Assembly (NCBI GenBank): GCA_964609025.1
Contig: CAZSQM010000009.1
Coordinates: 1-64,000, forward strand
DNA length: 64,000 nucleotides
Direction: 5' to 3'
From: SIG307 sp964609025
GTDB lineage: Bacteria; Bacillota; Clostridia; Lachnospirales; Lachnospiraceae
Position 1 is the first letter of the stretch, and each line of letters starts with the position of its first letter. This document shows positions 1 to 8,281 of this stretch, in pieces. The translations under genes were made by a program, and so were the position numbers. A model generated the notes under the pieces. The model did not search any database. It was given only the letters and a program-made list of their open reading frames with translations, and was not told the origin of the DNA.

Positions 1-64
1 AAGCGGTTCGTGTTTTCGTCCAGTTACCGAAATAATTTTCACCAATAATATCAATCGTCTTCAT
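1..64 (-). CDS. Nudix hydrolase-like protein, N-terminal fragment (runs off the left edge)
   Basis: An ATG at position 64 (minus strand) is preceded by an AGGAG ribosome-binding site, and the frame stays open to the window edge. The 21 visible residues start MKTIDIIGENYFGNW. From memory this resembles the start of a clostridial Nudix hydrolase subfamily whose Nudix box would lie beyond the edge. The catalytic part is not visible, so the family call is tentative. The existence of a translated gene start is better supported than its function. Confidence 0.45.
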   Translation of the reverse strand, partial: MKTIDIIGENYFGNWTKTRTA

Positions 65-106
65 ATACGCTCCTGTAAACAGCTTGAGATTGGTCAAATC
101 TTCGCT

Positions 107-289
107 TTACACATTATAATTATATTTGCAGAATGGACATTTAGGATAATCAAAATCGTGTCGCATGCCGCAATTGGGGCACTGCTTCTGGGGCAATCCT
201 TCTTCGGCATCCACTAAATAGAATTCAAGCTTTCTGCATTTAGGACAATTGTAAACATCAACTTTTTCTACAACCTTGGAGTTATTGAT
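107..289 (-). pseudogene. Zinc-ribbon protein, 3' fragment without a start
   Basis: This frame of 60 codons carries three CxxC knuckles (CPKC, CPNC, CPFC), typical of small zinc-ribbon proteins. An in-frame TAA at 290-292 cuts it off, and no ATG with a ribosome-binding site precedes the first knuckle. It overlaps the 3' end of the neighbouring Nudix fragment by 8 bp in another frame. I read it as the tail of a zinc-ribbon gene that lost its 5' part by rearrangement. A GTG start at the LVDA region would keep only two knuckles and is less likely. Confidence 0.5.
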
Positions 290-662
290 TTAACGGATAA
301 CTTATTTCATTACCCCAACCCACGACAGTATCAAAATATCCTTCTACATCGAGCAAACCGTAAGACCAAAGGAAAGCCCTCTCTCGTTCTGAAAACTCAT
401 TTAATTTCAACCAACGCACATTCTTTATTGATTGTTCCTCTCCTTGAGGGATTTCAGGGGCTATACCTACGATTTCTTTTTGCGTATCACAAACATCGAC
501 TAAAAAAACATATTCTGTACTGCCGTCTTTCCAATGTAATACATTCAATTGCCTGTTAATTGTTCCATCCAAGCCACATTCTTCTTTTAATTCTCTTATT
601 GCAGCTTCTTCCGGTGATTCTCCGTTTTCAATTCCACCACCAGAAAGTTCGTTAATATATCC
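282..662 (-). pseudogene. Nudix hydrolase, 5'-truncated
   Basis: The frame encodes a complete Nudix box of the form G-x5-E-x7-REL-x-EE-x-GL (GGIENGESPEEAAIRELKEE), followed by a plausible C-terminal domain with the WLKLNEF motif. A TGA at 663-665 lies directly before the frame, so the roughly 35 residues that normally precede the box are missing and no start codon is available upstream of the box. It lies only 9 bp after the stop of the DUF1697 gene. The catalytic glutamates are intact, so either this is a remnant or an unannotated event such as readthrough supplies a start. Remnant is the simpler reading. Confidence 0.6.
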
Positions 663-671
663 TCAGCAAAT

Positions 672-1205
672 TCATATATTTTTGCAAACTTTCTTTATTG
701 TATTCGCAGATCTAATAGTTATTTTCTCTGCAATTCCTGTTGTAGCTGTCTTTTTCCACCAATTACATTTTTGGTATGCACTTCGATCAAATGTCCAAAA
801 AATAACATTCTTGTATATCTGGATCTTTTCAATTTCCTCTGATGGTGCTCCTATCAAAGTACATAATTCGTTAGGAGTTTCTGAAGATAAAATAAAAATC
901 AAATTATCATATTTCTCTTTGTTTCCAGAATTCCACCACTCTGGTGAATTGAGCAATATATCCCTCAAAACATCCATTTCGATTACATATACAGAAATTT
1001 CAAGTCCGAACTTTTCAAAAATCATTCTCTCAATAGTTCGCACCAAATCATCTAAATCAGTCTCAAAAACAATATTTCCGCTATTCAAATAAGTGGATAC
1101 TTCCGAAAACCCCAAAGACTCAAACTCAGATTTCAATTCCGGCATATTGATTTTGTGTTTACCGCTAATATTAATTCCTCTTAAAAATGCTATATATTTA
1201 TTCAT
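672..1205 (-). CDS. DUF1697 family protein
   Basis: A 177-residue protein starting MNKYIAFLRGINISGKHKI. The opening LRGINVSG-type motif and the later YLNSGNIVF segment are characteristic of the DUF1697 family, and the length matches. The function of the family is not established. I chose the ATG at 1205 over a TTG one codon upstream because an AAAGGA ribosome-binding site sits six bases before it. It is a stand-alone gene in the AT-rich accessory stretch; the next gene downstream is a truncated Nudix gene. Confidence 0.85.
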   Translation of the reverse strand: MNKYIAFLRGINISGKHKINMPELKSEFESLGFSEVSTYLNSGNIVFETDLDDLVRTIERMIFEKFGLEISVYVIEMDVLRDILLNSPEWWNSGNKEKYDNLIFILSSETPNELCTLIGAPSEEIEKIQIYKNVIFWTFDRSAYQKCNWWKKTATTGIAEKITIRSANTIKKVCKNI

Positions 1206-1237
1206 CAATTATCCTTTCGAGCAAAAAATCGGGATTT

Positions 1238-1429
1238 TTATTCAATAAGCCCATATTCCTTATACTTTTCCAATATCATATTGTAAAGCATGCGATTTCC
1301 AATATACTGACGATACGTAGCAGTTTTTTCTTTCCCTTCGGATTTTAACTTTTCCATCTGTCCTTTTTCATACTCAGACTGCCTTTGTATATCAGAAAGC
1401 ATCAATTCAAATGCCGTCAACCTTTCCAT
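1238..1429 (-). CDS. Small hypothetical protein (63 aa)
   Basis: The product starts MERLTAFELMLSDIQRQ and is rich in charged residues with a predicted long helix through the EYEKGQMEKLKSEGKEK segment, followed by a TATYRQYIGNRMLYN stretch. The ATG at 1429 has an AAGGAG site eight bases upstream. The open frame extends further upstream to 1531, but that part has no ribosome-binding site. I do not recognise the family. The translation signal and clean helical composition argue for a real gene. Confidence 0.6.
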   Translation of the reverse strand: MERLTAFELMLSDIQRQSEYEKGQMEKLKSEGKEKTATYRQYIGNRMLYNMILEKYKEYGLIE

Positions 1430-1541
1430 TAGCTTAACTCCTTTTTCTTTGTACATTGCAGATAAGCAGAACATAGCAAAAAACCTTTTAGTACTTCTTC
1501 TATTGTAGGCAGCATTATAGACCCTCCTCATTTTGTAAAAA

Positions 1542-2357
1542 TCATTGCTTCATATGACCTTTGGCAATCCCAAACTTCTTTCCTTCTAAAAGAAATTTTT
1601 TAAGTTCTCTTTGTAATTTCGTCTTTTCAGGTAATGCTTCATTCACACTATCATACCCCGGATAAATCCACCCCATATACCAGGTGGCTTCCCGATCAAT
1701 ACAATCTATCTCAAATAACTTTTGGAAAGAAACGATTTTCGAACTGTCTCCCAGAAATTCCTGTAATTCAGGCATAAGCATCCATGAGTCACAGGTCAGC
1801 TTCACATCCTCCCAGTCTGCAAAATAGTGTTCCCGAAAGCTATCAAAGGCCGACAATGAATACTGAATCGAATCTATTCCCATGTCCGCATCCGATGGAA
1901 TGTGAACTGCGATTTCACGTTCATGGCCATCCACAAGCTCATATTCCAGCGCGCCAATCCGAAATTCCTTTACTGACAGCTGTCTTGGGAACCACCATGC
2001 CCACACGAATTTATAGGTTTCCCATGTAGCATAGTGCTCATTTAAAAACCTTGTACAAAACTTCATTGTGGCAACAAATATTTCTTCGTTAATTCCGTGT
2101 TTCACATATTCCGCATAAGTATACCGGCAGACAATATGTAACAGCTCCCACAAAATCTTCATTCCCATAGGATCATCCCCTAAATAGCTTTGAAGCTCCT
2201 TGATTCCATCATCCCATTGATTTCGTTCGAACAGCTTTTGATAGATTTCCTCCGGTATATTCTGCGTTCTGTTTACCTCATATCCGGTTAAAGCTTCTAT
2301 AACCTCCTGCGACAATTCCAATAATTCATATAGCTTTTTCTGTTCTAACCCTGCCAT
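1542..2357 (-). CDS. Acyltransferase domain-containing protein (GNAT-like, NAT_N/GNAT_C type)
   Basis: A 271-residue protein. The HIPSDADM segment and the following region match the two-part GNAT-like acyltransferase family (NAT_N followed by GNAT_C) common in Firmicutes. The acyl donor and acceptor are unknown. The start at 2357 (MAGLEQKK) is preferred over a TTG six codons upstream because a GAGGGAG site precedes it at a suitable distance. It is monocistronic by spacing, with 121 bp between its start and the end of the DUF4304 gene. Family assignment is from motif recognition. Confidence 0.7.
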   Translation of the reverse strand: MAGLEQKKLYELLELSQEVIEALTGYEVNRTQNIPEEIYQKLFERNQWDDGIKELQSYLGDDPMGMKILWELLHIVCRYTYAEYVKHGINEEIFVATMKFCTRFLNEHYATWETYKFVWAWWFPRQLSVKEFRIGALEYELVDGHEREIAVHIPSDADMGIDSIQYSLSAFDSFREHYFADWEDVKLTCDSWMLMPELQEFLGDSSKIVSFQKLFEIDCIDREATWYMGWIYPGYDSVNEALPEKTKLQRELKKFLLEGKKFGIAKGHMKQ

Positions 2358-2479
2358 TTGTTTATTCTCCCTCAAATATTCTTACATAAGAAAGGCATAA
2401 GAACTGTATTAGGAAACGCTGTTGCCTTAGCAAGCCCTTTGTGCAGATAAATTACCATTTTTCGTTTTAAGCACAACTA

Positions 2480-3115
2480 TCATACTGATTGTTTATTTAT
2501 TTGGGCTGGCAACTTGAAAACACACTTGTTTTCATTGATTACACCAATGCTATAAGTAGCTTCCCTTAATGCATCAACCCACAATTGCTGAATGTCCGAT
2601 AGCCTGCCTCCATGTCTTTCACGCTTCTTCTTTTCTTCCAATAAGGTTTTCATCAATGCATTATAATTTGAATTCTTTTCAAACCAAGGTAAGAGGAACT
2701 CTGTAATTGCATTCATAACATTATCAAAGCTTATTTCTGCAATTACTTCTTCAGAATAATCCCACCATACATCTTTACCACACATTAGAGTTCCTAATCT
2801 ACCGCCCAAATCAAATGAAAAAAAATCATGCGGAACATATAAAGGAATCAATGCATAGTTTATAGTGAAGGTCTTAGAACCATATCTCTCTTTTTGCAAA
2901 TCCACATATTCCAAAACATCAATTCCATTCCATTTTAAATATGAGTTACTCTTATATTTTATAAATCCATTCGCTAGCATAAAATCATCCATTCGTTTTT
3001 TCTGTAACTTGAATGCGTTATCTGCGATAGTTTTATCTATATGCTTCATCTCTTCTTCAGAACGAATTGCAGTTGAAACATTTCCTTGCAACTTGAATCT
3101 ATTAAAAATGCTCAT
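2480..3115 (-). CDS. DUF4304 domain-containing protein
   Basis: A 211-residue soluble protein. The order of motifs (FMLANGFIKYKSNSYLKW near residue 45, then DLQKERYGSKTFTINYALIP, then LGGRLGTLM) is that of DUF4304, whose members have no known function. No signal peptide or membrane segment is visible. The ATG at 3115 lies behind a GAGGTGA site. It sits alone between the acyltransferase and phosphotransferase genes of the accessory stretch. Confidence 0.75.
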   Translation of the reverse strand: MSIFNRFKLQGNVSTAIRSEEEMKHIDKTIADNAFKLQKKRMDDFMLANGFIKYKSNSYLKWNGIDVLEYVDLQKERYGSKTFTINYALIPLYVPHDFFSFDLGGRLGTLMCGKDVWWDYSEEVIAEISFDNVMNAITEFLLPWFEKNSNYNALMKTLLEEKKKRERHGGRLSDIQQLWVDALREATYSIGVINENKCVFKLPAQINKQSV

Positions 3116-3204
3116 TTTTCGTCACCTCATCAGCGTAAAACAGGAAGTTTTCAGCCTCTACAAAGCACCTTCTTACTAAATATATATCAAACTTGCACAA
3201 ACGC

Positions 3205-4239
3205 TTAATTAGCACTCATGTACGTTGCAAACTCAATATCCTTCGTCTGAAGTTCCTCTGTCATATCCAGACAGGTCTGAATGGCAATTTCATCAGTTTC
3301 TGCCGCTTTCAATGTTTCTAGCTCAGTATACCAAAGAGGCTTAAGGCAACGATATAACAAGGGCGCAGCCTGTTTTTCCATAGCTGAGAAGTGATACACA
3401 TGACTAACTTTTTTTAATGTTTCAAGCAAATATTTTTCGTCATACTGCCAATGAATTTCTCTGAATAAATAATTCAAAAACACATCTCGTCCACACAAAT
3501 TGAAATCAAAAACACCTACAAACTCACCGTTATCATCCACTAAAAGATTCGTTGAATTCAAGTCTGCTTGAAACACAGAGGTTGGCAATTTGTAATAAAT
3601 CTGCTCCAACTCATTACGATTGCCCATCCATCTCTGCCATATTCTTTGTATCTGTTTCTGAAATTTTTCAGGCAGATTATCTGCATATTTCTTCCACTCT
3701 AGCGCATTTTCCAAAACCTCATCTACTTCGTCGCTTGGACAGAATGTTTCAAAAAGACAATACGCTGATGGATAATTGCAAAAATCAAACTGCTTAGCTG
3801 CTACTTTTGCTGTCATCATCCAAGCTGCATCTGCCCACTTAATATCAAATGGTGTTTTCCCCTTAGTATCTTTACTGCATCGTTCTTCAGCAACGGTGTA
3901 TTTACAAAATTCTTCCACATACGCCACACAGTTATGCCCTTTGTATGTAACGCTTGGAAAGTCCCCTTGTTTTGAAGAAAAAATCACAGGGCAATAGTAC
4001 CCTAACTTCCGATACTCATCAGCGCAGCGTTTCCATACTGATATCTTTTCAGGAAATGTAAAATCATTATCCGAAAGTTTAAGAACATACTTCTCTCCCG
4101 AACTCCATTCAGCTATAATAGCCTCTCTAAAATCCATATCACCGCGACTAGTGTTCTTGCTTTCATACAGATATGGTAATTCATCAAAAAACAGCTGAAA
4201 TATACTGATTAGTTCTTTGTTTGCTAAATCTATGCTCAT
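3205..4239 (-). CDS. APH-like phosphotransferase
   Basis: A 344-residue protein of the aminoglycoside-phosphotransferase/choline-kinase fold. An N-terminal lobe is followed by a catalytic loop FQADLNSTNLL and a metal-binding DFN (VGVFDFNLCG). The usual catalytic HxD is QAD here: the aspartate is kept and the histidine is replaced by glutamine. The substrate cannot be read from the sequence, and nothing indicates antibiotic resistance specifically. The ATG at 4239 has a GGAGG site. A long AT-rich leader containing a perfect palindrome precedes it. Confidence 0.65.
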   Translation of the reverse strand: MSIDLANKELISIFQLFFDELPYLYESKNTSRGDMDFREAIIAEWSSGEKYVLKLSDNDFTFPEKISVWKRCADEYRKLGYYCPVIFSSKQGDFPSVTYKGHNCVAYVEEFCKYTVAEERCSKDTKGKTPFDIKWADAAWMMTAKVAAKQFDFCNYPSAYCLFETFCPSDEVDEVLENALEWKKYADNLPEKFQKQIQRIWQRWMGNRNELEQIYYKLPTSVFQADLNSTNLLVDDNGEFVGVFDFNLCGRDVFLNYLFREIHWQYDEKYLLETLKKVSHVYHFSAMEKQAAPLLYRCLKPLWYTELETLKAAETDEIAIQTCLDMTEELQTKDIEFATYMSAN

Positions 4240-4333
4240 AAATAAAAGCCTCCGTCAAATTCAAATTTGTCTGCGTAATTTCCCTAATATGAGGAAACGA
4301 AAGATTTTGACCAATATCTCCGGATTAGTTTTG

Positions 4334-4360
4334 AATTCATTCGACACTGTCGAATGAATT
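4334..4360. promoter_or_regulatory. Perfect 27-bp palindrome, operator-like
   Basis: Two 13-base arms (AATTCATTCGACA and its complement) flank a single central base. The site is 95 bp upstream of the phosphotransferase start codon and 312 bp from the 308-codon gene. No T-run follows on either strand, so it does not look like a terminator. It could be the operator of a dimeric regulator or a recombination site. Nothing else recognisable is seen in the 4240-4471 gap. Confidence 0.5.
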
Positions 4361-4471
4361 TGTGGGTACATTAAATAGAATTGACGACAAACCCTAAAAA
4401 GGGGTTCATTCATACCTTTTTCACTAATCTGATTTTTTAAGTTCTTAAGTAAATTACTTCCGTAATCTGCA

Positions 4472-4654
4472 CTATCTCTTTATAATCATGTTACATCTGC
4501 CCCATGATTCATTTTTATAGGTAAATGCATCCTTATCTGTTTTTCTCTCAGTGAAACCTACGGCTTCATAACACTTCTTGGCCTGTACATTCTCAGGAAA
4601 TACATTTAGATGCACTGCATCCACATTCGTTATTTCAAATGAATATTCCCTCAA
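4472..4654 (-). pseudogene. GNAT acetyltransferase, C-terminal fragment
   Basis: The frame encodes the last ~60 residues of a GNAT N-acetyltransferase, including the VHLNVFPENVQAKKCYEAVGF segment that forms the end of the acetyl-CoA domain. The first roughly 100 residues are missing. The remaining frame starts inside the last codons of the upstream 308-codon gene, with only a TTG available and no ribosome-binding site. It is most simply the relic of a deletion that fused the two genes' ends. Confidence 0.65.
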
Positions 4655-5562
4655 AACAAATCCAACATATTATCCAGGTAGATACTCTCTCTGACATGCA
4701 GGTGATACTCAGGCTTCGTCATATAGTAAAGCAGAAACTCCAAAATCAAAGCACTACCAAGTCCACGACCCTCAATCTTAAAATTGGAAAATCCCATTGG
4801 CAGGTATCTCTTCTCAATGTCCTCTCTACTAATAAAGCCCGGATTTGTCATTGCTTTAGAAAAACGATAGCCATTATCGCCATCGGGAGCAACGCATCGG
4901 TGCTCGGGACAGCTTACTCCAAGATTTTTGCGGCTAACCGCTTCATAACAGTTTTTTCTTTCCTTGCAGCCAAAATAGCAGCATTCGTTACATAAAAATT
5001 CCACTTTGTCTTTCTGTGTTTCGGACAACGTGTCCAATTTATCAAAAACCTTGTTCAGTCGAAAATCCGGCACCACATAAAGAAAATCATCCCTCTTTAC
5101 TTCATTCAGAAATTGCGAAAACTCCGTCAGCACCTTGGTGGTCGAGGAAACAAAATAGAATCCCGGATAATTCATTTTCAAATAGTGAAGCAGCAAATCC
5201 GAATAGACGATAATTCCGTTTTGAACTTCACCGCCTTCCTCAAACATAGTGCAAAGTGCATTGCATTTTTTGTCCGAAAGGTGTTCTTCCGTCAGTAATG
5301 AATTGCTGAAGGTAAGTCTTGCCGAAATCCCGTATTCCTGCATCAGCTTCAGAACCTCCTGCGGATTATGGTCTCCGAACGAGGTCCTGCCTCCTCCCCA
5401 GATACAATCTGCCGGTGCGCCATAAACAGAGCCTATCTCGCACCAATCGTAAAAGTACTCCCTATGCTCACGAAATAGTGGCAGAAATACAAGGTAAAGT
5501 TCATAAAACTCAAACAAACCGGGAAGGTGAAAGTATGCTTTGCCTTTTTGAAATTTGTCCAT
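4651..5562 (-). CDS. Cys-rich hypothetical protein, possible TIM-barrel/Fe-S protein
   Basis: A 303-residue protein starting MDKFQKGKAYFHLPG; the ATG at 5562 has a GGGGTGA site. Near residue 200 it carries a dense cysteine cluster (CNECCYFGCKERKNC, then SCPEHRC), suited to binding a metal or Fe-S cluster. The first half (GSVYGAPADCIWGGGR, then EYGISARLTFSNSLL) looks like successive beta/alpha units of a barrel, reminiscent of U32-type proteins, but I do not recognise a named family. It ends directly over an acetyltransferase relic. Function unknown. Confidence 0.6.
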   Translation of the reverse strand: MDKFQKGKAYFHLPGLFEFYELYLVFLPLFREHREYFYDWCEIGSVYGAPADCIWGGGRTSFGDHNPQEVLKLMQEYGISARLTFSNSLLTEEHLSDKKCNALCTMFEEGGEVQNGIIVYSDLLLHYLKMNYPGFYFVSSTTKVLTEFSQFLNEVKRDDFLYVVPDFRLNKVFDKLDTLSETQKDKVEFLCNECCYFGCKERKNCYEAVSRKNLGVSCPEHRCVAPDGDNGYRFSKAMTNPGFISREDIEKRYLPMGFSNFKIEGRGLGSALILEFLLYYMTKPEYHLHVRESIYLDNMLDLF

Positions 5563-5589
5563 ATCGTCACCCCACATGGCTCTATACTA

Positions 5590-5889
5590 TCAATTATATC
5601 TGACTCCTGCGTAAATCAGCAATGAAAGTCCCACAAAGAAACCGATTGCAAAGGCGATAAAGCTCCATGCAGAATCTGTAATGCCTATGGCAATGCCAGT
5701 GATTAAAAGACCAATTCCGACAAAGATAACACCTATCCCTGATATAGCACAGAATGCTTTTTTATCTTCTTCCGACACTTTATCGTAATGATAGCTATGT
5801 AATAATGATATTCTCTCTTTTTTCCACAGCAAATAGCCAAGGACAACTAAAACAATTCCAATAAGACCTAAAATAATTGCAGCAATCAT
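5590..5889 (-). CDS. DUF3784 family membrane protein
   Basis: A 99-residue protein with three hydrophobic segments and the diagnostic cytoplasmic loop SLLHSYHYDKVSEEDKKAFC between the first and second. This pattern is that of DUF3784, a small membrane family of unknown role. The start at 5889 is chosen because AAGGAGG lies nine bases before it; the ATG three codons upstream directly abuts that site. It begins 24 bp beyond the stop of rimI on the same strand. Confidence 0.8.
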   Translation of the reverse strand: MIAAIILGLIGIVLVVLGYLLWKKERISLLHSYHYDKVSEEDKKAFCAISGIGVIFVGIGLLITGIAIGITDSAWSFIAFAIGFFVGLSLLIYAGVRYN

Positions 5890-5913
5890 AGTAAACATCC
5901 TCCTTTACAATCC

Positions 5914-6369
5914 TTATTTGCCCTCTGCCGCATATTTCATCAAAACCGCATTTTCTTTCGGTTCTTCATAATAGTTCTTCCGAAGTCCGATGACCTCAAA
6001 GCCCATTTTCTCATAAAGCTTTCGTGCCGGTATATTGCTTTCCCGGACTTCTAAGAAGTAGTCGGTTACACCTCGCGTCTGCCCTGCTTCTAAAAGTGCG
6101 GTAAGGAGTGCCGTTGCAACGCCCTTTCCCCGTGCCGAAGAATGGGTGCAGACATTGGTAATATCCGCTTCTTCGCCGGTGCAGAGGAGTACGCAGTATC
6201 CCAAAAGTGTTTCCGCATCCTTCAGAACCAGAACAATGTAATTGTCATCCGACAATGTCTTATAAAAGGCATCATAGCTCCACGGTCTGGAAAAGTTTTC
6301 CGCTTCCAATGCCGCCACGGATGCCACCTCTTCTTCTGTCATCTGCTTAATGTTCCAATTTGCTTCCAA
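5914..6369 (-). CDS. rimI: Ribosomal protein bS18-alanine N-acetyltransferase
   Basis: A GNAT protein of about 151 residues. Family features are SRPWSYDAF near the N-terminus, the acetyl-CoA motif HSSARGKGVATALL and the late segment LEVRESNIPARKLYEKMGF. RimI acetylates the N-terminal alanine of ribosomal protein S18. The likely start is a TTG at 6369, with AGAGGGG eight bases upstream; the frame remains open to 6435 and an ATG at 6342 lacks a site. It follows tsaE and tsaB, the usual gene order in Firmicutes. Confidence 0.85.
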   Translation of the reverse strand: MEANWNIKQMTEEEVASVAALEAENFSRPWSYDAFYKTLSDDNYIVLVLKDAETLLGYCVLLCTGEEADITNVCTHSSARGKGVATALLTALLEAGQTRGVTDYFLEVRESNIPARKLYEKMGFEVIGLRKNYYEEPKENAVLMKYAAEGK

Positions 6370-6491
6370 CGCTATGTCCCCTCTCCCGGACTTTTCTTCC
6401 GATTCCGGTGCTCTGCTTTTTCCTCCGCCTACCAATCTGTTTTACACTGTTCCATGCTCCACCAAAACTCACAAAATGCCGGGCTGCTCAA

Positions 6492-7223
6492 CTATTTCTC
6501 TTCGCTATCCTTTTCTCTCCGTTCCTTCTCCTCGCGCTCCCGTTCCGCCTGGGACTTTCTGAGATAGGTCGGTACGAATTCCGCAGCGGTTTGAAGTTTT
6601 CCGGCCTTCGCGTAAACAAATGCACAAGCGGCTAAGGACGCCGCCCGCTGCTTACTCATATGCACCGGAGCAAAGGAATACTCCGCTTCCGTCTTTTCTT
6701 CCAATACCGCACGGTACGCGTCAGCACCGTCCCCCAGATAAATCACCGGCTGTCTCAAACGATTGACTTCGGCAATGATTTCTTCCACTGCCACCGCTTG
6801 CTGTTCCGTCAGACAATCCATGCTCCCGGTTTCTTTATTCCAACGATACAGTCCCGTGTATACCTGCGAACGTCTGGCATCCATTAACGGACAGATTAAC
6901 GCCGTACTTCCGCAGAAATTCCATGCAAGCATCTCTGTCGTCGGCACCGCAATCAAAGGCTTTTCTAAAGCCTGTCCAAGACCCTTTGCCGTAGCGGAGC
7001 CGATACGAAGTCCGGTAAAAGAGCCCGGTCCTGCCGTTACCGCAATCGCGTCAAGTTCCGTAAGATTCGTTTCCGTCATCTTCACGATTTCATCAATCAT
7101 CGGAAGCAACGTCTGGGAATGGGTTTTCTTATAATTCGTTGTGTACTCCGCCAAAACCGCTTCCTCCGTAGCAAGTGCCGCAGAGGCAACCAGTCCGGAG
7201 CTGTCAATTGCCAAAATTTTCAT
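6492..7223 (-). CDS. tsaB: tRNA N6-threonylcarbamoyladenosine biosynthesis protein TsaB
   Basis: A 243-residue ASKHA-fold protein starting MKILAIDSSG, with the TsaB motifs KTHSQTLLPMID and AVTAGPGSFTGLRIG. TsaB partners TsaD, TsaE and the TsaC/Sua5 product in making t6A37 in tRNAs that read ANN codons. tsaD is not in this window. Its ATG overlaps the TGA of tsaE (ATGA), so the pair is probably translationally coupled. A highly charged Arg/Glu-rich tail ends the protein. Confidence 0.93.
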   Translation of the reverse strand: MKILAIDSSGLVASAALATEEAVLAEYTTNYKKTHSQTLLPMIDEIVKMTETNLTELDAIAVTAGPGSFTGLRIGSATAKGLGQALEKPLIAVPTTEMLAWNFCGSTALICPLMDARRSQVYTGLYRWNKETGSMDCLTEQQAVAVEEIIAEVNRLRQPVIYLGDGADAYRAVLEEKTEAEYSFAPVHMSKQRAASLAACAFVYAKAGKLQTAAEFVPTYLRKSQAEREREEKERREKDSEEK

Positions 7224-7672
7224 GTTATCTCACCTCGCGGATGTAAACTCCTTTCTTCTTCAACGGTAATCAGACGGTAGTCCGTTCCCTTTGTTAAATC
7301 CTTGCGGATGCAGACCTTCACCGCTTCCTTCGGCAGCAGTTCTTTTATCAGCTCTGCCCACTCAATCATGCAGACACCCTCCCCGAAGAAATAGTCCTCG
7401 TAACCGATTTCTTCCATCTCCTCCGGTTCCTCGATGCGGTACACATCAAAATGGTAAAACGGAATACGTCCCTTGTACTCCTGCACAATCGTAAAGGTAG
7501 GGCTGTTGACGGTATCGGTTACCCCGAGTCCCGCCGCAAATCCTTTCGTAAATACGGTTTTCCCGACGCCAAGGTCACCGGATAAGCAAACAACCATGCC
7601 GGGCTTTGCCTCTTCACCAAGCTTCTTTCCGAATTCATAGGTTTCTTCTGCAGAAAAGCTTTCAAATATCAT
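7220..7672 (-). CDS. tsaE: tRNA threonylcarbamoyladenosine biosynthesis ATPase TsaE
   Basis: A 150-residue P-loop ATPase with Walker A GDLGVGKT and the TsaE motifs NSPTFTIVQEY and HFDVYRIE. It supports turnover of the TsaB-TsaD complex in t6A synthesis. The start at 7672 (MIFESFSAEE) is behind AAGGAG; the open frame extends a further 12 codons upstream without a site and overlaps the 3' end of the YcxB-like gene. It forms a coupled unit with tsaB and rimI. Confidence 0.93.
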   Translation of the reverse strand: MIFESFSAEETYEFGKKLGEEAKPGMVVCLSGDLGVGKTVFTKGFAAGLGVTDTVNSPTFTIVQEYKGRIPFYHFDVYRIEEPEEMEEIGYEDYFFGEGVCMIEWAELIKELLPKEAVKVCIRKDLTKGTDYRLITVEEERSLHPRGEIT

Positions 7673-7685
7673 AAATACTCCTTCC

Positions 7686-8192
7686 TTACTTAATACTTTT
7701 TCCCGCAACCTTTGCCGACAAATGCTTTCGGAACAGTTCCTTTACCTCACCTTCGCAGGCTGCAAGCTCTCTTTTCGGCCAGATGCAGGCATAGACCCGC
7801 CCGGTGTAAACCGCAATCTGTGACTTTGTTTCTTTGATTCGGAACACATCGCTCCATGCGAAGGACTCCTCCTCCTCATCCTGGCTCATGGTAATGCCTT
7901 CGTCATTTAAGACGTATCGGAGCGGCTTTTGAAAAACCGCATTTTTCGTTACCTGCTTTCGTGCCCGCAGATAAAGCTGCGTCGGATGAATCACGGTAAA
8001 TAGGAGCGCCAAAAATACCAGCGCCATCGTCTTTACCGGGTCGCCCTTTCCAAAGCCCATCACTAACAACACAACCGCACCTGCCGTAATCAAAATGTCT
8101 ACCGCGACGGAAACTCCGCGGTAAGAATGGTGCAGCAAAAACAAAAACATATCCTTTACCGTAATCTGTACCGAAAACTTAACTTCCTTCAT
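7686..8192 (-). CDS. YcxB-like membrane protein
   Basis: A 168-residue protein with two transmembrane segments (about residues 27-46 and 55-72) followed by a cytoplasmic domain. The segment LRYVLNDEGI and the later FAWSDVFRIKETKSQIAVY are typical of the YcxB-like domain, whose function is unknown. The ATG at 8192 has an AAAGGAG site. It lies between tex and tsaE on the same strand and could be cotranscribed with either. Confidence 0.7.
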   Translation of the reverse strand: MKEVKFSVQITVKDMFLFLLHHSYRGVSVAVDILITAGAVVLLVMGFGKGDPVKTMALVFLALLFTVIHPTQLYLRARKQVTKNAVFQKPLRYVLNDEGITMSQDEEEESFAWSDVFRIKETKSQIAVYTGRVYACIWPKRELAACEGEVKELFRKHLSAKVAGKSIK

Positions 8193-8281
8193 AGCCTGCG
8201 ACTCCTTTCAAAAGCCCCGCGAATCCTCTCCCCTGCCGTATCTCTTTCTTTATGGGTTTCCCCGGAATTTTTCCGGGCAGC

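Noticed and set aside
682..1092. 136-codon ORF on the plus strand opposite the DUF1697 gene
   Set aside because: It mirrors the DUF1697 gene, has no ribosome-binding site and no recognisable motif.
3205..4239. Aminoglycoside resistance gene
   Set aside because: Only the general kinase fold is visible, the catalytic His is replaced and no resistance subfamily motif is recognised.
4334..4360. Interpretation of the 27-bp palindrome as a terminator
   Set aside because: Neither strand has a T-run after the stem and the arms are AT-rich at the base.
1..5562. Chromosomal integron with cassettes
   Set aside because: No integrase, no attI and no repeated attC-like sites are seen between the genes.
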